From contig CAIYCW010000107.1 in NCBI GenBank assembly GCA_903924855.1, forward strand, positions 1 to 64,000: a stretch of DNA of 64,000 bases. Direction: 5' to 3'. The DNA is from an uncultured Rhodospirillales bacterium (GTDB taxonomy: Bacteria > Pseudomonadota > Alphaproteobacteria > Acetobacterales > Acetobacteraceae). Made by a program: the position numbers and the translations under genes. The notes under the pieces are model-generated. The model was given only the letters and a program-made list of their open reading frames with translations. It was not told where the DNA came from and did no database searches. Positions 52,385 through 60,748 of this stretch are shown here, piece after piece. Numbering within the stretch: the first letter of the stretch is position 1; every line of letters starts with the position of its first letter.

Positions 52385-53914
52385 ATGAACACGATGCCGA
52401 CACGGCCGCTTGCGGTCGACCGCGATGCTCCTTCCCGCCCGCATGCCGTGGTGATCGGCAGCGGCTTTGGCGGGCTGGCGGCGGCGATCCGGCTGGGGGC
52501 GCGCGGCTATCGGGTGACGGTGCTGGAGCGCTGCGATCAGCCGGGCGGGCGGGCGCGGGTGTTTCGCCAGGACGGGTTCACCTTCGATGCCGGCCCCACC
52601 ATCATCACCGTGCCCTATCTGTTCGAGGAGCTGTGGGCGCTGTGCGGGCGCAGCCTGGCTGATGATGTGGATCTGCGGCCGATCGACCCGTTCTACCGGA
52701 TCCGCTTCGATGACGGGTCGGTGTTCAACTACAGCGGCGATCTGGCGGCGATGAAGGCCGAGATCGCGCGGTTCGAGCCGCGCGATGTGGCGAAATATGA
52801 CCGGTTTCTGGAGATGAGCCGCCAGGCGTGCCGGCTGGGCTTTGAGGAGCGCGGCCATGTGAGCTTCGCGCGCTGGCAGACCATGGCCGAGATGATTCCG
52901 GAGATGCTGGATCAGCAGGCGTATCGCAGCGTCGCTGGCGTGGTGGGCTCCCACTTCCGCAACGAGAAGCTGCGCACCGTGTTCAGCTTTCATCCGCTGC
53001 TGATCGGCGGCAATCCGTATTCGGTGTCCTCGATCTATTGCCTGGTGAACCATCTGGAGCGGCATTGGGGCGTGCATTTCGCGATGGGCGGCACGGGGTC
53101 GTTGATCGCGGGGATGGTGGGGCTGATCGCGGGGCAGGGCAATGCGATCCGGCTGAACAGCGATGTGGCGGAGATCACGGTGCAGGGCCGGCGCGCCACC
53201 GGGGTGCGGCTGGTGGATGGCAGCGTGATCAAGGCGGATCTGGTGGTGTCCAACGCGGACAGCACTTACACCTATCGGCGGCTGCTGCCCGGGCTTGCGC
53301 GCAAGCGCTGGACGGATCGGAAGATCGATCGGGCGCGCCAGTCGATGAGCCTGTTTGTCTGGTATTTCGGCACCAACCGGCGCTACGAGGATGTGGCGCA
53401 TCACACGATGCTGCTGGGTGAGCGGTACAAGACGCTGCTCGACGATATCTTCCATCGCCACAAGCTGGCGGATGATTTCAGCCTGTATCTGCATCGGCCG
53501 ACCGCCACCGATCCGTCTCTGGCGCCTGCGGGGTGTGATGCGTTCTATGTGCTCTCGCCGGTGCCGCATCTGGACAGCGGGACGGATTGGGCGGCGCAGG
53601 CCGAGCCGTATCGCAAGGCGATCGAGCGCTATCTGGAGGACAGCATCCTGCCGGGGCTGAGCCACAGCGTGATCAGCTCACGCGTGATGACGCCGGCGGA
53701 GTTCCAGAGCGAGTTGCTGGCGACCAAGGGGGCGGCGTTCGGGCTTGAGCCGCTGATCACCCAGACCGGGTATTTCCGGCCGCACAACAAGAGCGAAGAG
53801 CTCGACAATCTGTATCTGGTGGGTGCTGGCACGCATCCGGGGGCGGGTGTGCCGGGTGTGTTGTCGTCCGCCCGGGTGCTCGATGAGGTGGTGCCGCATG
53901 CCGCGACTGTTTAA
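52385..53914 (+). CDS. crtI: Phytoene desaturase
   Basis: A 509-residue CrtI-type FAD enzyme that desaturates phytoene stepwise to neurosporene or lycopene. The FAD motif is VVIGSGFGGLAAAIRLGARGYRVTVLE, then GGRARVFRQDGFTFDAGPTIIT. The C-terminal motif is NLYLVGAGTHPGAGVPGVLSSARV. Length is normal. Two PpsR operators precede it. crtB overlaps its 3' end by 17 nt. The genes for spheroidene or spirilloxanthin finishing steps (crtA, C, D, F) are not in the window. Confidence 0.96.
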   Translation: MNTMPTRPLAVDRDAPSRPHAVVIGSGFGGLAAAIRLGARGYRVTVLERCDQPGGRARVFRQDGFTFDAGPTIITVPYLFEELWALCGRSLADDVDLRPIDPFYRIRFDDGSVFNYSGDLAAMKAEIARFEPRDVAKYDRFLEMSRQACRLGFEERGHVSFARWQTMAEMIPEMLDQQAYRSVAGVVGSHFRNEKLRTVFSFHPLLIGGNPYSVSSIYCLVNHLERHWGVHFAMGGTGSLIAGMVGLIAGQGNAIRLNSDVAEITVQGRRATGVRLVDGSVIKADLVVSNADSTYTYRRLLPGLARKRWTDRKIDRARQSMSLFVWYFGTNRRYEDVAHHTMLLGERYKTLLDDIFHRHKLADDFSLYLHRPTATDPSLAPAGCDAFYVLSPVPHLDSGTDWAAQAEPYRKAIERYLEDSILPGLSHSVISSRVMTPAEFQSELLATKGAAFGLEPLITQTGYFRPHNKSEELDNLYLVGAGTHPGAGVPGVLSSARVLDEVVPHAATV

Positions 53915-54974
53915 CGCGCGCCACGCCGATGCGGCGGATCTGGCGCAGTGCAAGGCGCTGCTGAAGGGCGGCTCGCGCAGCTTTCATGCGGCCTCGCGCA
54001 TTCTGCCGGCCTCGCTGCATCAGCCGGCCGGTGCGGTCTATGCGTTCTGCCGGCTGGCGGATGATGAGATCGACAACGCGATCGACAATGACGCGGCACC
54101 GGGCAGCGGGGCGCATGGCGATGCGAAGGCGGCGCTGGAGCGGCTGCGGCGGAGGCTGGAACTGGCCTATGCGGGCAGCCCGTCCGCTCATCCGGTGGAT
54201 CGGGCGTTTGCCGATGTGGTCAAGCGCCATGACGTGCCGCGGGCGCTGCCGGAGGCGCTGCTGGAGGGGTTTGCCTGGGATGCCGAGGGGCGGCGCTATG
54301 AGACGCTGTCGGATGTGATGGCCTATGCCGCGCGGGTGGCGGGGGCGGTGGGGGCCATCATGGCGGTGCTGATGGACAGGCGCGAGAGTGTGACGCTGGC
54401 GCGGGCCTGCGATCTGGGCTGTGCGATGCAGCTGTCCAACATCGCGCGCGATGTGGGCGAGGATGCGCGTGCCGGGCGGCTGTATCTGCCGCGGGACTGG
54501 ATGCGCGCGGAGGGGCTTGATCCGGAGGCGTTCCTGGCCGATCCGGTGTTCTCGCCTGCGCTTGCGCGGGTGGTGCTGCGGCTGCTGGATGAGGCGGAGG
54601 CGCTGTACCGCCGGGCGGATGCCGGGATCGCGGCGCTGCCTTTGGCGTGCCGGCCTGGGATTTTCGCGGCACGGCGGATGTATGCCGAGATCGGCCATAC
54701 GGTGCGGTTGAAGGGCGGCAATTCGGTGGAGAGCCGGGCGGTGGTGTCCGGCCGGCGGAAACTGGCCTTGCTTGCGCAAAGTGTGGCGCTGTCCGTGGTA
54801 CCGCATCGGCGGGTGACGGCGCAGGCCCTGCCGGAGACGCAGTTTCTGGTGGATGCGGTGCAGGACGCGCTGCCGCCGCATGCGGCGCTTGGGCGGGTGG
54901 GCTTCACGCTGTCCTTGTTTGCGCGGCTGGATCAGCGCGATCACGAGATCGGGCTGCGGGCGGCGCGGGGATGA
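53898..54974 (+). CDS. crtB: Phytoene synthase
   Basis: A 358-residue squalene/phytoene synthase condensing two geranylgeranyl diphosphates. Asp-rich motifs are ADDEIDNAID and NIARDVGEDARAGRLYLP. RRMYAEIGHTVR is the conserved late segment. The ATG at 53898 lies inside crtI with GAGG 9 nt upstream. The stop overlaps a 45-codon gene. Confidence 0.95.
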   Translation: MPRLFNARHADAADLAQCKALLKGGSRSFHAASRILPASLHQPAGAVYAFCRLADDEIDNAIDNDAAPGSGAHGDAKAALERLRRRLELAYAGSPSAHPVDRAFADVVKRHDVPRALPEALLEGFAWDAEGRRYETLSDVMAYAARVAGAVGAIMAVLMDRRESVTLARACDLGCAMQLSNIARDVGEDARAGRLYLPRDWMRAEGLDPEAFLADPVFSPALARVVLRLLDEAEALYRRADAGIAALPLACRPGIFAARRMYAEIGHTVRLKGGNSVESRAVVSGRRKLALLAQSVALSVVPHRRVTAQALPETQFLVDAVQDALPPHAALGRVGFTLSLFARLDQRDHEIGLRAARG

Positions 54975-55108
54975 GCTGGTTCCTGAACTCCGAGCTGATT
55001 GTGATGTTCGTGGTGCTGGGCGGGCTGATCTACAATCTGGTTTCGACCAAACGCGAGATAAGGCGCGATCGGGAGAAGGCGGCGCGGGGGGACGAGGGGA
55101 AGGAGTAG
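54971..55108 (+). CDS. 45-residue single-helix membrane protein overlapping crtB
   Basis: A very small protein starting MSWFLNSELIVMFVVLGG, with one membrane helix (about 6-24) followed by a strongly charged tail rich in R, K, E and D. Its ATG overlaps the crtB stop (ATGA), an arrangement repeated throughout this cluster, which supports it being real. I know no family for it. The topology recalls small assembly or single-helix pigment-associated proteins, but that is speculation. Confidence 0.6.
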   Translation: MSWFLNSELIVMFVVLGGLIYNLVSTKREIRRDREKAARGDEGKE

Positions 55109-55111
55109 GGT

Positions 55112-55131
55112 GTTCTTTTTGTGAAGAAGAG
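55112..55131. repeat. Truncated A/T-rich palindromic repeat
   Basis: GTTCTTTTTGTGAAGAAG shares TTCTTTTTGTGAA with the copy at 56057-56092 but lacks its full right arm. It lies just after the 45-codon gene. Confidence 0.4.
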
Positions 55132-55157
55132 GACGCGCTTATTCTGTTCGGTCCTCG

Positions 55158-55180
55158 GCGGAGGTGCTTCGCACTTCCGC
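55158..55180. repeat. Intergenic hairpin followed by CCTACGGGGG (copy 1)
   Basis: GCGGAGGTGC-TTC-GCACTTCCGC is a 10-bp stem with one wobble, followed directly by CCTACGGGGGG. It sits between convergent genes and may terminate both transcripts. Related hairpins are at 56014 and 63458. Confidence 0.5.
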
Positions 55181-55214
55181 CCTACGGGGGGGATTGGTGG
55201 GTCTTGGGCCCGCC

Positions 55215-55991
55215 CTATGGCATTTGCCATTTGGTGGACCAGAGGGCCGGGTCGCGCAGTTCCTTGGAGGCGTGGGCCACGATGGCGTCGAACAGGCGTT
55301 GGCCCTTGGCGGCGGATGCGGCGTGGGGGTTGCCGATGACGCCGGAACGGGCGCGGCTGCCGATGGCGCGCCAGCGATACACACCATCCGGCATCGGCTC
55401 GTCGGAATCCTCGTTGTTGCGGGCGGCGAGCGGGATGCGGTCGACCGCGACCTTTTCGGGGCGCACCGCCATCATCATCGAGGTCTCGGCCTCACAGGCG
55501 TGCAGCAGCTTGTCCTGCGTGTCGAGGATCTCGGCGATCGGGCGGGCGGCGGCATACCAGTAGGTGAACTGGATGATCGGCACGCCGAGGCGCGGCGAGA
55601 GGTCGTCGGTCAGGCTGCGCATGGCGTTGTCGTTGCCGCCATGGGAGTTGAGCAGGACGATGCGCTTGAAGCCGTGGCGGACGATGGCGGTGCAGATGCC
55701 GGTGACCACGGAACAGAAGGTGGCGAGGTCGAGGCTGATCGTGCCGCCGAAGCTCATGTGATGTTCGGAGATGCCGGTCCAGAGCATGGGCAAGGTAAGG
55801 GCCGGCTCGCCATGGGCCACGAGATCGGCGGCCAGCCTGGTTGCGATGGTCTCGCCCAGAAGACTGTCGGTCTCGACCGGCAGATGCGGGCCGTGCTGTT
55901 CGAGCGAGCCGATCGGCAGGATGACGATGGCGTTGGCCTGCGCGCGTTCGCGCAGCTCATCGGCCCGCAGCTTGCGCCATTCGCTTTCCAT
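55215..55991 (-). CDS. Creatininase-family amidohydrolase
   Basis: A 258-residue metal-dependent hydrolase. Family motifs are LPIGSLEQHGPHLPVETD (metal Glu, His and Asp), HHMSFGGTISL, LLNSHGGND and HACEAETS. Creatininase relatives act on creatinine, guanidino compounds, mycofactocin precursors and formamidopyrimidines, so the substrate is unassigned. It is not part of the photosynthesis operons: it is convergent with crtB and its spacer is full of dispersed repeats. Confidence 0.92.
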   Translation of the reverse strand: MESEWRKLRADELRERAQANAIVILPIGSLEQHGPHLPVETDSLLGETIATRLAADLVAHGEPALTLPMLWTGISEHHMSFGGTISLDLATFCSVVTGICTAIVRHGFKRIVLLNSHGGNDNAMRSLTDDLSPRLGVPIIQFTYWYAAARPIAEILDTQDKLLHACEAETSMMMAVRPEKVAVDRIPLAARNNEDSDEPMPDGVYRWRAIGSRARSGVIGNPHAASAAKGQRLFDAIVAHASKELRDPALWSTKWQMP

Positions 55992-56013
55992 GATGGGTCC
56001 TGCCTGGTTGGGG

Positions 56014-56037
56014 GTGGGACGCCTTGTGGCGTCCCAC
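56014..56037. repeat. Intergenic hairpin GTGGGACGCC (copy 2)
   Basis: GTGGGACGCC-TTGT-GGCGTCCCAC is a perfect 10-bp stem with a 4-nt loop, upstream of the creatininase-family gene. The sequence reappears at 63458 with one wobble. Confidence 0.6.
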
Positions 56038-56056
56038 GCTTGGGGTGGAAAGAAAT

Positions 56057-56092
56057 CTTCTTCTTTTTGTGAACAAAAAGAAGCAAAAAAAC
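56057..56092. repeat. A/T-rich palindromic intergenic repeat (copy 2)
   Basis: CTTCTTTTTGT-GA-ACAAAAAGAAG (56060-56083) is a perfect 11-bp palindrome followed by CAAAAAAAC. Read on the other strand it gives GTTTTTTTGCTTCTTTTT, the same as the start of copy 1 at 4421. Confidence 0.65.
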
Positions 56093-56167
56093 TTTGCCAC
56101 TTTGCCTTTGTTAGGCTCGCTTTTGTTCTGCGAGGGCTCGAACGTCATGCGGGGTTGGTGGACAGGA

Positions 56168-56193
56168 TTTTTGCTTCTCTTTCATAAAGAAGG
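56168..56193. repeat. A/T-rich palindromic intergenic repeat (copy 3, imperfect)
   Basis: TTTTTGCTTCTCTTTCATAA, then AGAAG, follows the pattern of copies 1 and 2 with one extra base in the left arm. It lies directly beyond the stop of the PsiF-like gene. Confidence 0.55.
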
Positions 56194-56197
56194 GCTG

Positions 56198-56443
56198 TTA
56201 CGAGCCGACTGCGTCGGAGACGCATTTCTTGGTGAAGCTGGTCTTGGCGGCGCCGAACAGCTTCTTGGCGGCGGCCTGGTCGTCGCAGCTCTTGGCGGCG
56301 TCGTTCTGGCATTTGGTCATGAAGCTGGTCTTGGCGGCGCCGGCGAGTTTCTTGTCGGCGGCGGTGGTGGTGCAGCTTGCGCCATCGGCCAGGGCAGGCA
56401 GGGCGGCAAGGCAGAGCAGGGCGGCGAGAAGGGCGGATTTCAT
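56198..56443 (-). CDS. PsiF-repeat-like secreted protein
   Basis: An 81-residue protein with a signal peptide (MKSALLAALLCLAALPALA) and two tandem repeats of about 27 residues. Each has the pattern C-x4-A-x-KKL-x-GAAKTSF-x2-KC, with two Cys per unit. This resembles PsiF repeats, named after a phosphate-starvation-inducible protein of E. coli whose molecular function is unknown. The repeats are also similar at the DNA level, suggesting a recent internal duplication. It is likely periplasmic, with possible disulfides. Confidence 0.75.
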   Translation of the reverse strand: MKSALLAALLCLAALPALADGASCTTTAADKKLAGAAKTSFMTKCQNDAAKSCDDQAAAKKLFGAAKTSFTKKCVSDAVGS

Positions 56444-56627
56444 GGCGGCACGTCCCGTGATGCGCGGCGGGCTTAATTGCCCCGACCGTCCTGGCGAGGC
56501 TATCGCGTTGTTGCGAGTCCGGCCAGTTTCGTCTCCGTGACCGCGACCGGAAATGGGCTGATATGTCGGCCTGATCGGCATCGGCGTCTTGACGCGGGCG
56601 GGCGGATCGCCCAGATGCTGGAAACAG

Positions 56628-56647
56628 GACCGGTTGGGTCCGGTTAG
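56628..56647. promoter_or_regulatory. Direct repeat just upstream of the rrf2-suf operon
   Basis: GACCGGTTGG and GTCCGGTTAG are tandem 10-bp units ending 11 nt before the regulator's ATG. A one-turn direct repeat here could be an operator for the Rrf2-type regulator or another factor. Confidence 0.35.
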
Positions 56648-56657
56648 GGTCAGAGCC

Positions 56658-57122
56658 ATGCTGCGGGTGTCCAAACTTGCTGATTATGCTGTGGTGGTGA
56701 TGGTGCGCCTGGCGGGCGTGGCAGCACTGGCCTCCAGCTGTGAGGCTGCGGTGCAGACCTCGCCTGCGATCGCGTCCGCCACCGGGGTGCCGGAGCCCAC
56801 GGTTGCCAAGGTGCTGAAGGCGCTGAGCCTTGCGGGCCTGGTGATCTCGCAGCGCGGCGCGCGGGGCGGGTATCGGCTGCAGCGGCCGCTGGAGGCGGTC
56901 TCGATCGCCGAGGTGATCGCCGCCATCGATGGGCCGATCGCGTTGACCGCCTGCGTGGATGGCTCGGCCGGCGGCTGTGAGGTGCGCGGCATGTGCGCCG
57001 TGCAGGGGCGGTGGGATCTGGTGAACGATGCCATCCGCCAGGCTTTGTCCAATATCACCTTGGCCGATATGCGCGAGGCCGGCATTCCGGCCTTCCTGCG
57101 CGATCTTGCGGCTGCCGAATAG
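56658..57122 (+). CDS. Rrf2-family regulator of the SUF operon
   Basis: A 154-residue winged-helix Rrf2 protein starting MLRVSKLADYAVVVM. The HTH region includes SATGVPEPTVAKVLKALSLAGLV, and the wing RGARGGYRL. Three Cys (ACVDGSAGGCEVRGMC) form the usual Fe-S binding set, so it probably senses cluster supply and represses sufBCDSUTA. It is 9 nt upstream of sufB. NCBI-style naming would be SUF system Fe-S cluster assembly regulator. An upstream extension of the frame has no family similarity. Confidence 0.9.
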   Translation: MLRVSKLADYAVVVMVRLAGVAALASSCEAAVQTSPAIASATGVPEPTVAKVLKALSLAGLVISQRGARGGYRLQRPLEAVSIAEVIAAIDGPIALTACVDGSAGGCEVRGMCAVQGRWDLVNDAIRQALSNITLADMREAGIPAFLRDLAAAE

Positions 57123-57131
57123 GAATTTTTG

Positions 57132-58622
57132 ATGTCCGACAGCATCACCACCGAGACGATCGACACCGTGGCGGCCCTGGCTGAGGGCGGCTACAAATGG
57201 GGATTCTCGACCGATATCGAGATGGACATGGCCCCCAAGGGGCTGAACGAGGACATCATCCGGCTGATCTCGGCGCGCAAGAACGAGCCGGAGTGGCTGC
57301 TGGAATGGCGGCTGAAGGCCTATGCGGCGTGGCTGAAGATGGAAGAGCCGGATTGGGCGATGCTGCGCCACGAGCCGATCGACTATCAGGATCTGCATTA
57401 CTACGCAGCGCCGAAGAAGAAGGCGGGGCCGAAGAGCCTCGATGAGGTCGATCCCGAGCTGCTGAAGACCTATGCCAAGCTGGGCATTCCGCTGAAGGAG
57501 CAGGCCTATCTGGCCGGCGTGGAGCCCGAAGAGGGTGCCCGCCCGCAGGTTGCGGTGGATGCGGTGTTCGATAGCGTGTCGGTTGCGACCACCTTCCGCT
57601 CCACCTTGGAGAAGGCGGGCGTGATCTTCTGCCCGATTTCCGAGGCGGTGCTGTCGCATCCGGAGTTGGTGCAGAAATATCTGGGCTCGGTGGTGCCGGC
57701 GGGGGACAATTACTTCGCGGCGCTGAACTCGGCCGTGTTCACCGATGGCAGCTTCGTGTTCATCCCCAAGGGGGTGCGCTGCCCGATGGAGCTTTCCACC
57801 TATTTCCGCATCAATGCGCGCAACACGGGGCAGTTCGAGCGAACGCTGATCGTGGTGGAGGATGGCGGGCACGTCTCGTATCTGGAGGGTTGCACGGCGC
57901 CGCAGCGCGATGAGAACCAGCTGCATGCGGCGGTGGTGGAGCTGGTTGCGATGGAGGATGCCTCCATCAAATATTCGACCGTGCAGAACTGGTATCCGGG
58001 CGATGCCAACGGTCTGGGCGGGATCTACAATTTCGTGACCAAGCGCGGCGCCTGCCGCGGTGCGCGCAGCAAGATCAGCTGGACACAGGTGGAGACCGGC
58101 TCGGCGATCACCTGGAAATACCCGTCCTGCATTCTGCAGGGTGATGGCAGCGTGGGTGAGTTCTATTCGGTGGCGGTGACCACCAACCACCAGCAGGCCG
58201 ATACCGGCACCAAGATGATCCATATCGGCAAGAACACGTCGAGCACGATCGTCTCGAAGGGGATTTCGGCCGGCCAGTCCAACAACACCTATCGCGGGCT
58301 GGTGAAGGTGCTGCCGAAGGCGGAGGGCGCGCGCAACTTCACGCAGTGTGATTCGCTGCTGATCGGCGATCGCTGCGGGGCGCACACCGTGCCGTATATC
58401 GAAAGCCGCAACCCGACCGCCAAGCTTGAGCATGAGGCGACGACGAGCAAGATCAGCGATGACCAGCTGTTCTATTGCCGCTCCCGCGGGCTGAGCCAGG
58501 AGGATGCGGTGGGCATGATCGTGAACGGGTTCTGCCGCGACGTGCTGAAGGAACTGCCGATGGAGTTCGCGGTCGAGGCGCAGAAGCTGCTGGCGATCTC
58601 GCTGGAAGGCTCGGTTGGGTAG
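57132..58622 (+). CDS. sufB: Fe-S cluster assembly protein SufB
   Basis: A 496-residue scaffold subunit of the SufBCD complex. Signatures are [31 protein letters not shown], the Cys in [24 protein letters not shown], and the C-terminal [45 protein letters not shown]. The ATG at 57132 has AGGA 8 nt upstream. A 108-nt gap with a dispersed repeat separates it from sufC. Confidence 0.97.
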   Translation: MSDSITTETIDTVAALAEGGYKWGFSTDIEMDMAPKGLNEDIIRLISARKNEPEWLLEWRLKAYAAWLKMEEPDWAMLRHEPIDYQDLHYYAAPKKKAGPKSLDEVDPELLKTYAKLGIPLKEQAYLAGVEPEEGARPQVAVDAVFDSVSVATTFRSTLEKAGVIFCPISEAVLSHPELVQKYLGSVVPAGDNYFAALNSAVFTDGSFVFIPKGVRCPMELSTYFRINARNTGQFERTLIVVEDGGHVSYLEGCTAPQRDENQLHAAVVELVAMEDASIKYSTVQNWYPGDANGLGGIYNFVTKRGACRGARSKISWTQVETGSAITWKYPSCILQGDGSVGEFYSVAVTTNHQQADTGTKMIHIGKNTSSTIVSKGISAGQSNNTYRGLVKVLPKAEGARNFTQCDSLLIGDRCGAHTVPYIESRNPTAKLEHEATTSKISDDQLFYCRSRGLSQEDAVGMIVNGFCRDVLKELPMEFAVEAQKLLAISLEGSVG

Positions 58623-58667
58623 GCTGGGCCGCTTGGCGCGGGTGAACGTGCCGGGATGCGGTTCGAT

Positions 58668-58695
58668 GGATTGCTTCGCTGCGCTCGCAATGACG
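58668..58695. repeat. Dispersed intergenic repeat inside the suf operon
   Basis: GGATTGCTTCGC, then TGCGCTCGCAATGACG, is the familiar alphaproteobacterial repeat of this form. It lies between sufB and sufC and shares CGCAATGACG with the hairpin at 20261. It may form an mRNA processing or stability element. Confidence 0.7.
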
Positions 58696-58730
58696 CATTG
58701 ATATGATGATAGAAGAACAGGGACAGCGTG

Positions 58731-59480
58731 ATGCTTGAAATTCAGAACCTCGCCGCTGCGATCGGGGACAAGCCGATTTTGCGGGGCATTGATCTGGTGG
58801 TGCCGAAGGGCGAGGTGCACGCCATCATGGGGCCGAACGGGTCGGGCAAGTCGACGCTGTCCTATGTGCTGTCGGGGCGGCCTGGTTATGACGTGACCGG
58901 CGGGTCTGCCACGTTTGATGGCCAGGATCTGCTGGAGATGGAGCCTGAGGAGCGCGCGGCGCTGGGGGTGTTTCTGGCGTTTCAGTATCCGGTGGAACTG
59001 CCGGGTGTTGGCAATGCGAATTTCCTGCGCACCGCGCTGAATGCGCAGCGCCGGGCGCGCGGTGAGGCGGAGCTGGATGCGCCGGCGTTTCTGAAGCTGG
59101 CGCGCGCCGAGATGAAGCGTCTGTCGATGCCGGATGACATGCTGAAGCGCAACGTGAATGTGGGCTTCTCGGGCGGTGAGAAGAAGCGCAACGAGGTGCT
59201 GCAGATGGCCATTCTGAAGCCGCGCATCGCCATTCTGGACGAGACCGATTCGGGGCTGGACATCGACGCGCTGAAGATCGTGGCCGAGGGCGTGAACGCG
59301 CAGCGCGGGCCGGATTTCTCGGCGCTGGTGATCACGCATTATCAGCGTCTGCTGGATTACATCGTGCCGGATCGGGTGCATGTGCTGGCTGGCGGGCGGA
59401 TCATCCGCTCCGGCGGGCCGGAGCTGGCGCTGGAGCTGGAAGCCAATGGCTATGGCGCCATCGTGGACGCCGCCGCATGA
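58731..59480 (+). CDS. sufC: Fe-S cluster assembly ATPase SufC
   Basis: A 249-residue ABC ATPase: Walker A GPNGSGKST, signature FSGGEKKRNEVLQM, Walker B RIAILDETDSGLDIDALK and switch ALVITHYQRLLD. It powers rearrangement of SufBCD during cluster building. A GTG precedes the ATG by one codon. The stop overlaps sufD (ATGA). Confidence 0.97.
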   Translation: MLEIQNLAAAIGDKPILRGIDLVVPKGEVHAIMGPNGSGKSTLSYVLSGRPGYDVTGGSATFDGQDLLEMEPEERAALGVFLAFQYPVELPGVGNANFLRTALNAQRRARGEAELDAPAFLKLARAEMKRLSMPDDMLKRNVNVGFSGGEKKRNEVLQMAILKPRIAILDETDSGLDIDALKIVAEGVNAQRGPDFSALVITHYQRLLDYIVPDRVHVLAGGRIIRSGGPELALELEANGYGAIVDAAA

Positions 59481-60748
59481 GTGCGGCGCTGAAGACCGGT
59501 GTGCTGGATCTGGCGGCGGAGGCGTTCCTTGCCCGCTATGAGGGGCTGCGGGCGCGGCTGACCGGCGACGCCGCGCTGCGCGAGCAGGCGGCCGGGCTGT
59601 TTCGGTCGGCGGGTCTGCCGGGGCCACGCGAGGAGGCCTGGCGCTACACCGCGCTGCGCCCGCTGGCCGAGGTGCGCTTTGCCGAGCCGCTGACGCCGGT
59701 TGAGGATTGCGCCGATCTGCTGGCGCGGCTGCCCGCGATCTCGGCGCCGCGGCTGGTGTTCGTCGATGGGCGGTTTCGCGAGGATCTGTCCCGCGTGCCG
59801 GAGTGTGTGGCGGTGCGGGTGGGCGGGCCTGCGTTTGGCGGGCTGGCCGATCCGGCGCGCGAGGCGCTGGTGGCGCTGAACACGATGCTGGCCGAGGACG
59901 GCGCTGAGATTGCGGTGGCGGACGGGGTGGATGCCGGCACCTTGATGATTGCAAGCCTTGGCACTTCGGGTGCCGGGCGGATCGGGGCGTTTCATCCGCG
60001 CCATGCGATCACGCTGGGGCGGGGGGCGAAGCTCACGCTGGTGGATGTGGCGATCGGCGAGGGTGTGTATCTGAACAACGCGGTGACATCGGTGCGTGTG
60101 GCCGAGGATGCGGCGCTCACCCATCTGCGGCTGCAGATGGAGAGCGAGGCGGCGTTCTCGATTGCCACGATCTATGCCGAGGTGGCGGCGCGCGGCACCT
60201 ATGACAGCTTCACGCTGACGCTGGGGGCGCGGCTGTCGCGCGCGGAGATCCATGCGCGGCTGGCGGGGCCGGAGGCGATCGCGCATCTGAACGCGGCACG
60301 GCTGCTGCGCGGGGTGCAGCATGGCGATTTCACCACGGTGGTGCGCCATGACGCGCCGAACTGTGCCTCGCGCCAGACGGTGAAGACGGTGCTGGCCGGC
60401 AAGTCCCGCGGGGTGTTCCAGGGCAAGATCGAGGTGGCGCGGATTGCCCAGAAGACCGACGGCTATCAGATGAACCAGGCGATGCTGCTGAGTCCGGATG
60501 CCGAGATGGACAGCAAGCCGCAGCTGGAAATCTATGCCGATGACGTGAAGTGCAGCCATGGTGCGACGGTTGGCGAGATCGACCCGGAGCAGCTGTTCTA
60601 TCTGCGCAGCCGCGGTGTGCCGCAGGAGATGGCGCGGATGATGCTGATCCGCGCGTTTCTGGCCGAGGCGATCGACGGGGTGGCGCATGATGAGGGGCGG
60701 GCCGCGATGGAGGCTGCGATCGAGGCGTGGTGGGAGCAGGGCCTATGA
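59477..60748 (+). CDS. sufD: Fe-S cluster assembly protein SufD
   Basis: A 423-residue SufB paralogue forming the SufBC2D complex. The core has HLNAARLLRGVQHGDFTTVVRHDAPNCASRQ, KSRGVFQGKIEVARIAQKTDGYQMNQAMLLS and the C-terminal ADDVKCSHGATVGEIDPEQLFYLRSRG with the conserved His. The N-terminal 120 residues are more divergent, as usual. It overlaps both neighbours by 4 nt. Confidence 0.96.
   Translation: MSAALKTGVLDLAAEAFLARYEGLRARLTGDAALREQAAGLFRSAGLPGPREEAWRYTALRPLAEVRFAEPLTPVEDCADLLARLPAISAPRLVFVDGRFREDLSRVPECVAVRVGGPAFGGLADPAREALVALNTMLAEDGAEIAVADGVDAGTLMIASLGTSGAGRIGAFHPRHAITLGRGAKLTLVDVAIGEGVYLNNAVTSVRVAEDAALTHLRLQMESEAAFSIATIYAEVAARGTYDSFTLTLGARLSRAEIHARLAGPEAIAHLNAARLLRGVQHGDFTTVVRHDAPNCASRQTVKTVLAGKSRGVFQGKIEVARIAQKTDGYQMNQAMLLSPDAEMDSKPQLEIYADDVKCSHGATVGEIDPEQLFYLRSRGVPQEMARMMLIRAFLAEAIDGVAHDEGRAAMEAAIEAWWEQGL

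Noticed and set aside
56145..59954. A 1269-codon open frame on the minus strand
   Set aside because: It is antisense to sufB, sufC and sufD with His/Arg/Pro-rich composition. Only the PsiF-like gene, in a different frame, is accepted in this stretch.
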